Assembly: GCA_021788685.1 (NCBI GenBank)
Contig: JAJYKH010000171.1
Coordinates: 1-6,165 of the forward strand
Direction: 5' to 3'
From: Deltaproteobacteria bacterium
GTDB lineage: Bacteria > Desulfobacterota > Desulfobulbia > Desulfobulbales > UBA5123
DNA length: 6,165 nt
In this document: positions 1 through 4,634 of the stretch, one piece after another
Layout: each line of letters starts with the position of its first letter
Numbering within the stretch: the stretch's first letter is position 1
The notes under the pieces: generated by a model
What the model saw: only the letters and a program-made list of their open reading frames with translations
The model's database searches: none
Told to the model about the DNA's origin: nothing
Translations under genes and position numbers: made by a program

Positions 1-850
1 GCGCCCCGCAGAGCGCATAGAGCGTGGCGGGGTCGTCGGCCGGGACCGGCGCCCGGTCCGGGTCCTGGAGCACCCGGTCGGGATGGGGCAGCTTCCGGTA
101 GATCCGGAGGAACCCCAGGAGCTCGGCGGCGAACCCTTCGCCGGCGGCCCCCGAGACGGCCTGATACTCCACCTCGGGCGGCAGGCCGATGTTGAGCAGC
201 CGGCCGGCGTTGGCCACGGTCCTTGGACAGGGCGAGTTGGTCATCTCGGCGGTCGGCGCGAAGTCCCACAGGAGATTCGGCCGGTACCGGACGAAGGCGA
301 TCAGCTCGGTGGGCATGTCGTGCGAAAGCGCCCACGCGACCCAATCTTCGAGGTCCGGCTGCAGTTCCACGATGGTCGCGAACCTGCTTTTGACCGGTTC
401 GAGGATGCCGCTCACCCCGGCCCTGTCGGTCCGGCGGTTGGTGGCGGCCACGAAGCAGACCCGTTCGCTCACCCGGTGTCCGTTGATGCTGCGGGAGAGC
501 AGGAGCTGCATGGCCGCGGCCTGGACCGCGGGCGGCGCCTGGCCGAGGTCGTCCAGAAAGCAGACGGTCGGGGTGTCGGCATCGATCAGGGCCTTCAGGT
601 CGCCGAAGGGCAGGAACCGTGCCTCGTCCCGGCCTTCGACCTTGAAGCCCAGGCCCTTGTAGTCGATGGGGTCGTCCACCACCGGGTGTTTGAGCTGGAG
701 CCGGGCGGAAAGCGCCGCTGCGGCCTGGCCCACGATATCCGTCTTGCCGAGGCCGGGAGCCCCCTTGATCAGCACCGGCAGCCGTGCCGGGATGGTCTTG
801 AGGAGGAGCCCCTTCAGCTCGGATGGTTTCAGAGCGGTTGCTGTTTCCAT
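1..850 (-). CDS. MoxR-type AAA+ ATPase, 3' end outside window
   Basis: The frame is open from the ATG at 848-850 to the window edge, giving 283 residues with no stop. Motifs appear in the expected order: Walker A GAPGLGKT (residues 30-37), Walker B VCFLDD (96-101), sensor 1 Asn138 in VAATN, a likely arginine finger Arg156 in SRF, and a sensor 2-like PRT at 209-211. This order and the short N-terminus fit the MoxR/AAA_5 family, whose members act as ATP-driven remodelling rings, often with a von Willebrand A-domain partner encoded next door. Such a partner could lie left of the window; that is inference. The start is supported by GGAGA at 859-863, 8 nt upstream. The gene follows the radC-like gene by 81 nt on the same strand. 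Its substrate cannot be told from sequence. Confidence 0.88.
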   Translation of the reverse strand, partial: METATALKPSELKGLLLKTIPARLPVLIKGAPGLGKTDIVGQAAAALSARLQLKHPVVDDPIDYKGLGFKVEGRDEARFLPFGDLKALIDADTPTVCFLDDLGQAPPAVQAAAMQLLLSRSINGHRVSERVCFVAATNRRTDRAGVSGILEPVKSRFATIVELQPDLEDWVAWALSHDMPTELIAFVRYRPNLLWDFAPTAEMTNSPCPRTVANAGRLLNIGLPPEVEYQAVSGAAGEGFAAELLGFLRIYRKLPHPDRVLQDPDRAPVPADDPATLYALCGA

Positions 851-873
851 TGGTCGTGTCTCCGCTGGTTGTT

Positions 874-912
874 CCGGAGGCAGGACCGCCCCCTGGGGGC
901 GTCTGCCCCCGG
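874..912 (-). promoter_or_regulatory. Four-block GC hairpin element 1 (leader of the AAA gene)
   Basis: The outer stem is CCGGAGG (874-880) with CCCCCGG (906-912), carrying one A-C mismatch. The inner stem lies in the palindrome CGCCCCC T GGGGGCG (887-901). An alternative fold pairs GGGGGC (895-900) with GCCCCC (905-910) around a 4-nt loop. It lies about 25-60 nt upstream of the ATPase start. It is one of six such elements in the operon. The structure is seen in the sequence; any role in expression is inferred. Confidence 0.6.
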
Positions 913-931
913 TGGGGAATGGAATTGGCGC

Positions 932-1405
932 CTACAGGCGTCCCTGCTCGGCCAGCGACGTGATCTCCTCGCCGATCACCAAATGGTCGAGGACCCGCAC
1001 GTCCACCACCGCCAGGATCTGTTTCAGCTGGGCGGTGAGGTGGAGGTCGTTGTCGCTGGGGCTGCTCACCCCGGACGGGTGGTTGTGGGCGAGGACGACC
1101 GAGGCGGCGTTCAGCCGCAGGGCCTCCTTGACCACTTCCCTGGGGTGGATGATCGCGGTGTTCACCGAGCCGCGGAACATCTCCTCGAAGGCGAGCACCC
1201 GGTGGGCGCTGTCCAGGAACAGGCAGGCGAACATCTCGTACTGGTAGCCGCCGAGAAGCTCGCTGATCGCGGCCCTTGCCGCGTTCGGGTTCCTGATGTA
1301 GGCGCCGGGCCGGAGTTGCCGCCTGCTGAGGCGCCTGGCCGCGGCCAGGACCGCATCCCTGGGAGCCGGGAGATAGGCACCGCTCCGATCTTTGATGTAG
1401 AGCAT
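932..1405 (-). CDS. radC: RadC-like JAB-domain protein
   Basis: A complete 157-residue protein carrying the JAMM metal-site signature of the RadC family. The signature is HNHPSG at residues 107-112 followed by PSDND (116-120), with His107, His109 and Asp120 as likely metal ligands and an upstream Glu74/Glu75 in FEEMFRGS. Chromosomal RadC is longer and has an N-terminal helix-hairpin-helix region. This form is mostly the JAB domain with a short N-terminal part, as is common on prophages, plasmids and integrative elements. The biochemical role of RadC is unsettled, and the old DNA-repair assignment is disputed. The start is well supported by AAGGAGG (1413-1419), 7 nt before the ATG. It lies downstream of the ssb terminator and 81 nt ahead of the ATPase gene. 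The symbol marks family membership, not orthology to the chromosomal gene. Confidence 0.93.
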   Translation of the reverse strand: MLYIKDRSGAYLPAPRDAVLAAARRLSRRQLRPGAYIRNPNAARAAISELLGGYQYEMFACLFLDSAHRVLAFEEMFRGSVNTAIIHPREVVKEALRLNAASVVLAHNHPSGVSSPSDNDLHLTAQLKQILAVVDVRVLDHLVIGEEITSLAEQGRL

Positions 1406-1426
1406 TCTCTTGCCTCCTTGTGGAAA

Positions 1427-1460
1427 GGGGGCAAGGCCCCTGCGGGGGGCGTTCGCCCCC
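1427..1460 (-). promoter_or_regulatory. Four-block GC hairpin element 2 (leader of the radC-like gene)
   Basis: The nested fold pairs GGGGGC (1427-1432) with GCCCCC (1455-1460) around an inner GCCCC (1436-1440)/GGGGC (1446-1450) stem. The side-by-side fold pairs 1428-1432 with 1436-1440 and 1445-1450 with 1455-1460. The two folds exclude each other. The element begins 8 nt upstream of the Shine-Dalgarno sequence, so the choice of fold could affect access to it. That effect is inferred. Confidence 0.6.
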
Positions 1461-1535
1461 GTGGGGAAGGTTGTTTAGTTGTCGCCTGCCGCCCGCGCCA
1501 TGAATTTCCCGCCCTTCAGGGATGCCGGAGGGCAG

Positions 1536-1576
1536 AAAAAAAGTCCGAGCCCCTGCTGAAGGGGGGCCCGGACTTT
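1536..1576 (-). terminator. Intrinsic terminator after ssb
   Basis: Read on the minus strand, the stem joins AAAGTCCG (1569-1576) to CGGACTTT (1540-1547). It continues as a GC-rich inner stem (1563-1567 with 1549-1553) after one A-C mismatch, with a loop of about nine bases. It runs directly into seven U (1536-1542 on the plus strand are all A). This is the strongest terminator in the window. It starts 38 nt past the ssb stop codon and should end the ERF-nuclease-ssb transcript, wholly or in part. Confidence 0.88.
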
Positions 1577-1613
1577 CATGGTCGCGGTTTCGCTGCCTGT
1601 GCCTCCGGTCCGA

Positions 1614-2027
1614 CTAGAACGGCACGTCGTCTCCCGGCTGCGGGTCCTGCCCCGGGGGTAGCTCCGGCATGTCCTGGTCGGAGCCGCCCGGGCGGGGCGA
1701 GAGCATTTTCAGGTCGCGGGCCACGATCTCGGTGGTGTACCGGTCGTTGCCGTCGCGGTCCTGCCACTTGCGGGTCTGGAGCTTGCCTTCGATGTACACC
1801 TTCTGGCCTTTGCCCAGGAACTCCCCGCAGATCTCGCCGAGACGCCCGAAGGCGATGATCCGGTGCCACTCGGTCTGCTCCTGCTGGTTTCCGCCGCCGT
1901 CCTTCCAGGATTCGGAAGTGGCGAGCCGGAAATTGGCGACCGCTACACCCTTTTTGGTGTACCGGACTTCAGGGTCGGCCCCGAGGTTCCCGATCAGTTG
2001 TGCTTTGTTCAGGCTGGCTTTCGACAT
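1614..2027 (-). CDS. ssb: Single-stranded DNA-binding protein
   Basis: A 137-residue protein beginning MSKASLNKAQLIGNLG. An OB-fold spans about residues 5-110 with the usual bacterial SSB landmarks: GNLGADPEVRYT, FRLATSESW, TEWHRIIAFG and GQKVYIEGKLQTRKW. A short proline- and glycine-rich linker leads to the acidic tip DDVPF. This corresponds to the DDIPF tip with which SSB recruits repair and replication partners, so it should still dock host enzymes. It is shorter than E. coli SSB (178 residues) mainly in the linker. The frame runs 20 codons further upstream to an ATG at 2087. I prefer 2027 because AAAGGAG stands just upstream and homology begins there. Coming after the ERF and nuclease genes, it probably coats the strands they work on. 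An intrinsic terminator follows. Confidence 0.96.
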   Translation of the reverse strand: MSKASLNKAQLIGNLGADPEVRYTKKGVAVANFRLATSESWKDGGGNQQEQTEWHRIIAFGRLGEICGEFLGKGQKVYIEGKLQTRKWQDRDGNDRYTTEIVARDLKMLSPRPGGSDQDMPELPPGQDPQPGDDVPF

Positions 2028-2034
2028 GGTCTTT

Positions 2035-2041
2035 CTCCTTT
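2035..2041 (-). promoter_or_regulatory. Ribosome binding site fixing the ssb start
   Basis: The sequence AAAGGAG on the minus strand ends 7 nt before the ATG at 2025-2027. It decides for the start at 2027 over the longer in-frame ATG at 2087, whose extra 20 residues overlap a hairpin element and do not look like SSB. Confidence 0.85.
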
Positions 2042-2048
2042 GTGCTAC

Positions 2049-2092
2049 GCGGGTGAAAACGCCCTCACCAGAGGGGCGGTTCTCCAACCCGC
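2049..2092 (-). promoter_or_regulatory. Four-block GC hairpin element 3 (leader of ssb)
   Basis: The outer stem is GCGGGT (2049-2054) with ACCCGC (2087-2092). The inner stem is GCCCTC (2061-2066) with GAGGGGC (2071-2077, one bulged G) around the loop ACCA. The A-rich left internal loop resembles that of the element in front of the ERF gene. It ends about 8 nt from the ssb ribosome binding site. Confidence 0.6.
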
Positions 2093-2128
2093 TGATTGAG
2101 GGTATGCTTCACGGCTTCCTGCCGGGGG

Positions 2129-2230
2129 CTAGCCCAGGAAGATGGCCCGGATCAGTTCCCGGATCGGCTCCTGAAAGTGGCTGATGCCCAGGCAGAATAT
2201 GGCGGTAGCGATCATCAGTTTGGTGAGCAT
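2129..2230 (-). CDS. Small hydrophobic protein, 33 residues, unrecognised
   Basis: A short frame from the ATG at 2228-2230 to the TAG at 2129-2131. It starts MLTKLMIATAIFCLGIS and ends with a more polar segment, EPIRELIRAIFLG. Residues 4-17 are hydrophobic enough for a short membrane helix; the tail is amphipathic. The main reason to believe it is the ribosome site: AGGAGG lies about 6-7 nt upstream, as strong as any in the operon. A four-block hairpin element stands in front of it, as with the other five genes. It sits between the nuclease gene and ssb. I recognise no family. It could be a small membrane peptide or a leader peptide. An overlapping 124-residue frame on the same strand (2109-2483) is less credible because it lacks such a start signal. 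Confidence 0.6.
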   Translation of the reverse strand: MLTKLMIATAIFCLGISHFQEPIRELIRAIFLG

Positions 2231-2259
2231 GGTTTCTCCTCCTGGTGTGATTGCTGACA

Positions 2260-2310
2260 GGAGGGGCGGAAACACGAACCCCCGGGAGGGGGTGAATGTT
2301 CACCCCTCCC
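2260..2310 (-). promoter_or_regulatory. Four-block GC hairpin element 4 (leader of the small gene)
   Basis: The nested fold pairs GGAGGGG (2260-2266) with CCCCTCC (2303-2309) around an inner CCCCC (2279-2283)/GGGGG (2288-2292) stem with loop GGGA. A competing long hairpin pairs 2284-2294 with CACCCCTCCC (2301-2310), leaving one bulged G. It lies about 30-80 nt upstream of the small gene's start. Confidence 0.6.
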
Positions 2311-2360
2311 AGGGATTGACGGTTTCTGCTGCTCTGTTGTGTCTGGATGTTCCGCACGAG

Positions 2361-2391
2361 AGGGAGCGTGGTCCGGTTGACCGGGCTCCCT
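2361..2391. other. Extra hairpin in the gap after the nuclease gene
   Basis: A perfect 7-bp outer stem AGGGAGC (2361-2367)/GCTCCCT (2385-2391) encloses GGTC (2370-2373)/GACC (2379-2382). It lies 50 nt past the nuclease stop codon on the minus strand. No T-run follows on either strand, so it is not a standard intrinsic terminator. It might stabilise an mRNA end or be another structured element. The rest of the 210-nt gap (2231-2440) holds nothing else I can identify except element 4. Confidence 0.45.
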
Positions 2392-2440
2392 GCCTCTTCT
2401 CCTTCCGGAGGCGGGGCGGTTCTCATGCGGTTCGTGTCGG

Positions 2441-3409
2441 TCAGGTCGTGATCTCTTTCACATCGAGCACCTGGTACTCGCATCCCCTCGCCTGAAAGGC
2501 CGAGAGGTTCGAGCCGTGCTCTTCCAGGAACGCTTCCAGGCGCTGCCAGTCGGTGGCGGTGCGGGATCGCCGCGAGGCCTTGGCCACGAAGTTCCCCGCC
2601 GTGAGCGGCCGGCCGGTCAGGCTGACGAGGTAGAGGACCTCGTCGCGTATCCTGTCGATGTCCTTTTTGAGGATCGCGTGTTGGTCTTTATAGAGGCGGT
2701 AGTCGGCAAGGGTCTTTTCCAGCTCCGGTACCTCCGTCCCCTGGAAGGCCGGGCACCCTCTGATGTAGTCGCAGTAGCTGCAGAGGGGGCTCGGCTCGGA
2801 GGGGACCCCGTCGGGGTCTTCTCTTACGGTCGCTTCCCAGACGACTCTGGCGCGGGCAGCGAGCTGCTCGGCGAAGGCTTCCGGAACGCGGTCGTAGCCG
2901 TTCCAGAACTTCAGGCCGTGGTCGCCGAACTGAAAGCCCAGAAGCGCTCCCTGGATGTCCCGGTCGGGATATTTCCGTTTGACGGCCTTGAGCTGATCGT
3001 AGATCTGCAGCTCCCAGCTGTCGTAGGGAAACTCCGGGATGTCGAAGGACGGGCTTTTCAGGTCGAGGAAACGGATGGATTGTGCCGAGAGAAAGAGGTA
3101 GTCCAGGTGGACCTTGCGCGGGACGCCGTCTTCTTCGTAGGCGATTTCTTCCTGGCTGGTGAAGTTGAAGCCGGCCTTGGCAAACGCCTTGGTCAGGATC
3201 GTCTCGGCCAGGTGGCCCCGCATGGTGTGGAGCAGGGAAACCAGGTTGCCGGGCTTGGGGTCGATCTTGGCGAGCACGGCTTTCCGCGGGCACTGCCCGA
3301 TGTCCGATGCTCCAACATAGGTCTTCCGGTCGCCCAGGTTGGCCTTGGTTTCTTCTGCCGACAGCTGCTGCAGAGCCTTTTCGATGGTGTTGAGAAATTC
3401 GTCGCTCAT
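2441..3409 (-). CDS. Cas4/RecB-like PD-(D/E)XK nuclease with candidate Fe-S cysteines
   Basis: A complete 322-residue protein. The nuclease core can be read in order: SDIGQCPRK (35-43), RGHLAE (64-69, His66 and Glu69), HLDYLFL with Asp103, FLDLKS with Asp116 and Lys118, and the QxxxQ-type helix QIYDQLK (135-141). Cys40 together with Cys210, Cys213 and Cys219 (CSYCDYIRGC) matches the split four-cysteine layout that holds an iron-sulfur cluster in Cas4 and AddB-type nucleases. Residues 230-265 look coiled-coil. The C-terminal segment is not a domain I know. It sits directly after the ERF gene, so the likely role is the exonuclease partner of an annealing recombinase, not CRISPR adaptation; no cas genes or array are present. 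The GGAGGAGG just before the ATG supports the start. The family assignment is firm; polarity and substrate are unknown. Confidence 0.9.
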   Translation of the reverse strand: MSDEFLNTIEKALQQLSAEETKANLGDRKTYVGASDIGQCPRKAVLAKIDPKPGNLVSLLHTMRGHLAETILTKAFAKAGFNFTSQEEIAYEEDGVPRKVHLDYLFLSAQSIRFLDLKSPSFDIPEFPYDSWELQIYDQLKAVKRKYPDRDIQGALLGFQFGDHGLKFWNGYDRVPEAFAEQLAARARVVWEATVREDPDGVPSEPSPLCSYCDYIRGCPAFQGTEVPELEKTLADYRLYKDQHAILKKDIDRIRDEVLYLVSLTGRPLTAGNFVAKASRRSRTATDWQRLEAFLEEHGSNLSAFQARGCEYQVLDVKEITT

Positions 3410-3433
3410 ATCCTCCTCCGGTGGTGGTGCGGC

Positions 3434-3479
3434 GGGGAGGACGGGCGGACCCCTGGCAGGGGAACGTTATCCCCCCTGC
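3434..3479 (-). promoter_or_regulatory. Four-block GC hairpin element 5 (leader of the nuclease gene)
   Basis: The nested fold pairs GGGGAGG (3434-3440, bulged A) with CCCCCC (3471-3476) around an inner CCCCT (3450-3454)/AGGGG (3458-3462) stem with loop GGC. The alternative pairs GCAGGGG (3456-3462) with CCCCTGC (3473-3479). It fills most of the 83-nt gap between the ERF stop codon and the nuclease start. Confidence 0.6.
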
Positions 3480-3492
3480 GCTTGGTTCGGGG

Positions 3493-4221
3493 TCATGCCG
3501 CAAGCTCGATGTACCAGTGTCCTTGTCGGGAGTCTCTCCTGAACCCGGCGGCTTCGAGCATCTTCTTCTTTTTGAGCAGGTTGTCGCCGAGGGCGAGCAC
3601 CCTGCCGTCCTTCTGCCGGTACTCGACGCCGCTGATCTTCGGAAGATCCTGCACTCCGGAGATGGTCTTGCCAATGGTGCCGGTTTGACCTGGCTTGCGG
3701 GTCGAGGTGGCGGCGGAAGGGTCGGAAGGTGATGCGGGGGCCGCTTTGGGATCGGACTTGGGAGTCTGATTCCTGGGTTTGGAGAGATCGCCGAACTGGT
3801 GGGCGTCGTCGTCGGTCTCGTCGAGGCCGAGGATGGCTTTCACGGAGTAGCGCCTCAGGTAGGAAAGCCCGCTGCCGAAGGCCTGCATGTCGTTCAGGCC
3901 CTTGCCGGGCAGCGTGGTGATCCCGGCCACTGACTGGAACCATTGCCCGCTCCGATGGATGAGCTTGGTGATCAGGACCTGTTCCCCGGTGGCGGCGAGG
4001 CCGAGCATCTGCACCACGGCCAGGCCGTTTTCCGAAAGCGGTTTCTGGACCGTTTTCAGGACGGCGGAGAGGGAGGCGTACTTGTTTCCGAGGTGTGGGT
4101 TCTGGGACTCTTTCCGGGCCATTTCGAACTGCCCTTGTGCTTTGGAAAGAGCCTCCGCGATGTCGTTGATCTGCTCGGATTGATGAGTATAGAGCAGATC
4201 GGCTGCTGGTGGTGCGTCCAT
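3493..4221 (-). CDS. erf: ERF-family single-strand annealing recombinase
   Basis: A 242-residue protein from the ATG at 4219-4221. The N-terminal half has the ERF hallmarks: NPHLGNKYASLSAVLKTV (residues 41-58), the ENGLAVVQ segment (64-71), GQWFQS (92-97) and the family signature from Gln113 to Ala140, which includes GSGLSYLRRYS and ends ETDDDA. ERF proteins (named for phage P22 Erf) bind single strands and anneal complementary ends without ATP. A low-complexity Pro/Ser/Thr/Lys linker (about 148-182) leads to a C-terminal segment (about 183-242) with a KKKK patch that I do not recognise. The frame extends 16 codons upstream to 4269, but AAAGGAGG at 4228-4235 favours 4221. It is the first gene of the leftward operon; the nuclease follows after 83 nt. 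Confidence 0.93.
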   Translation of the reverse strand: MDAPPAADLLYTHQSEQINDIAEALSKAQGQFEMARKESQNPHLGNKYASLSAVLKTVQKPLSENGLAVVQMLGLAATGEQVLITKLIHRSGQWFQSVAGITTLPGKGLNDMQAFGSGLSYLRRYSVKAILGLDETDDDAHQFGDLSKPRNQTPKSDPKAAPASPSDPSAATSTRKPGQTGTIGKTISGVQDLPKISGVEYRQKDGRVLALGDNLLKKKKMLEAAGFRRDSRQGHWYIELAA

Positions 4222-4227
4222 GGTTTT

Positions 4228-4235
4228 CCTCCTTT
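4228..4235 (-). promoter_or_regulatory. Ribosome binding site fixing the erf start
   Basis: The sequence AAAGGAGG on the minus strand stands 6 nt before the ATG at 4219-4221. It rules against the longer in-frame start at 4269, which lies inside a hairpin element. Confidence 0.88.
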
Positions 4236-4242
4236 GGAATCC

Positions 4243-4290
4243 GGGAGGAAAAAACACGCGCTCCCCCAACGGGAGTGGATGTTTCCTCCC
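4243..4290 (-). promoter_or_regulatory. Four-block hairpin element 6 (leader of erf)
   Basis: The outer stem is a perfect 9 bp, GGGAGGAAA (4243-4251)/TTTCCTCCC (4282-4290). The inner stem is CTCCC (4261-4265)/GGGAG (4271-4275) with loop CCAAC. In the competing fold, 4243-4247 pairs with 4261-4265 and 4271-4275 pairs with 4286-4290, because the same five-base words recur. It begins 7 nt from the erf ribosome site and is the clearest member of the six. Confidence 0.7.
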
Positions 4291-4342
4291 ATTGTTTTTT
4301 TGGGGTGCGTGTAGACGCGGGTGTCTTGTGGTGGGTGGCTCC

Positions 4343-4510
4343 GATGAAGAGGTTCGCGCAAGGCGATTAAACGTTCATCTCAAGGGCTCCAGCAACCGGG
4401 AGGTCCACAAGCGTGGTTAAACATCGGTCTGTAAGCCCGGAGCCGGTTCTGCAAGGAAGATGGCGTGCATCGTTCCAGGTAGGCCCCGAAGGGTTCTCTC
4501 GTGAGGAGAG
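4343..4510 (+). ncRNA. Structured RNA resembling HEARO / IscB omega-RNA, orphan
   Basis: A dense run of hairpins. Stem 1: GATGAA (4343-4348)/TTCATC (4374-4379), with inner TCGC/GCGA. Stem 2: CTCC (4387-4390)/GGAG. Stem 3: CCAC AAGC GTGG (4405-4416). Stem 4: CGGTCT GTA AGCCCG (4425-4439), one mismatch. Stem 5: GGAAGATG (4455-4462)/CATCgTTCC (4468-4476). Then CCC CGAA GGG (4484-4493) and CTCTC/GAGAG (4496-4510). The fixed words between stems match my memory of the HEARO (omega-RNA) consensus in identity and order: TTAAACGTTCATC, GTGGTTAAA, GGTCTGTAAGCCC, TTCTGCAAGG, CCAGGTAG and TTCTCTCGTGAGG. In IscB systems this RNA carries the guide at its 5' end and iscB follows 3'. Here no iscB follows; the only frame is MIGR and a stop. 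The structure is seen; the family name is from recall and was not searched. Exact ends are uncertain. Confidence 0.62.
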
Positions 4511-4524
4511 TGAAATATGATCGG

Positions 4525-4553
4525 ACGTTAAGGGAATGGGAAGAGAAAGTCAA
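4525..4553 (-). promoter_or_regulatory. Candidate promoter for the leftward operon
   Basis: On the minus strand, TTGACT (4548-4553, five of six consensus bases) is separated by 17 nt from TAACGT (4525-4530, only three of six but with the T, A and final T). Transcription from here would cross the whole HEARO-like region antisense before reaching erf. A second candidate lies inside that region: TTGCTG (4390-4395), an 18-nt spacer and TTTAAT (4366-4371, five of six). I cannot choose between them. Confidence 0.35.
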
Positions 4554-4567
4554 GAGAAAAATCAAGA
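4541..4567. repeat. Short purine-rich direct repeats
   Basis: The units AAGAGAAAGTC (4541-4551), AAGAGAAAAATC (4552-4563) and a partial AAGAG (4564-4568) stand head to tail. They overlap the TTGACT box of the candidate leftward promoter. A regulator binding site is possible. Simple A/G-rich sequence with no function is also possible. Confidence 0.45.
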
Positions 4568-4605
4568 GTGGAATTAGAAAACAAGGGGAAAAGAAAGGGC
4601 TTGGG

Positions 4606-4634
4606 GGATAAGCACCGGCTTATCCGGTTTTGTT
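4606..4634 (+). terminator. Terminator-like hairpin downstream of the structured RNA
   Basis: A perfect 8-bp stem GGATAAGC (4606-4613)/GCTTATCC (4618-4625) with loop ACCG, followed after two G by TTTTGTTCTTT. The U tract is imperfect. It lies about 95 nt 3' of the last helix of the structured RNA, so it could end that transcript. It could instead be a subterminal hairpin of the mobile element that carried the RNA. Confidence 0.45.

Noticed and set aside
83..1858. A 591-residue open frame on the plus strand
   Set aside because: It lies antisense to three well-supported genes (ATPase, radC-like, ssb), has no matching family motifs and no ribosome site. Long antisense frames are expected in GC-rich DNA.
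2109..2483. A 124-residue minus-strand frame across the gap after the nuclease gene
   Set aside because: It has no ribosome site at its start, overlaps the nuclease 3' end and is rich in Pro, Arg and His like a non-coding translation. The 33-residue frame inside it, in another frame, has a strong start signal.
2441..3409. Cas4 as part of a CRISPR system
   Set aside because: No other cas gene and no spaced direct repeats of CRISPR type in the window. The ERF neighbour points to recombination instead.
2516..3688. A 390-residue open frame on the plus strand
   Set aside because: It is the antisense shadow of the nuclease and erf genes, whose catalytic and signature motifs are clear on the minus strand.
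4243..4301. Plus-strand intrinsic terminator (9-bp stem followed by T7 at 4295-4301)
   Set aside because: No plus-strand gene lies upstream, and the stem is explained as the erf leader element. The T-run is 4 nt away from the stem. It could still stop stray antisense transcripts.
4340..4400. tRNA gene
   Set aside because: GGTTCGCGC resembles a T-arm in part, but no acceptor stem, anticodon arm or proper T-loop can be drawn.
4300..4520. Group II intron fragment as the explanation of the structured RNA (there is a GTGCG near 4306)
   Set aside because: No domain V hairpin with the catalytic AGC and no reverse transcriptase frame. The order of short conserved words fits HEARO better.
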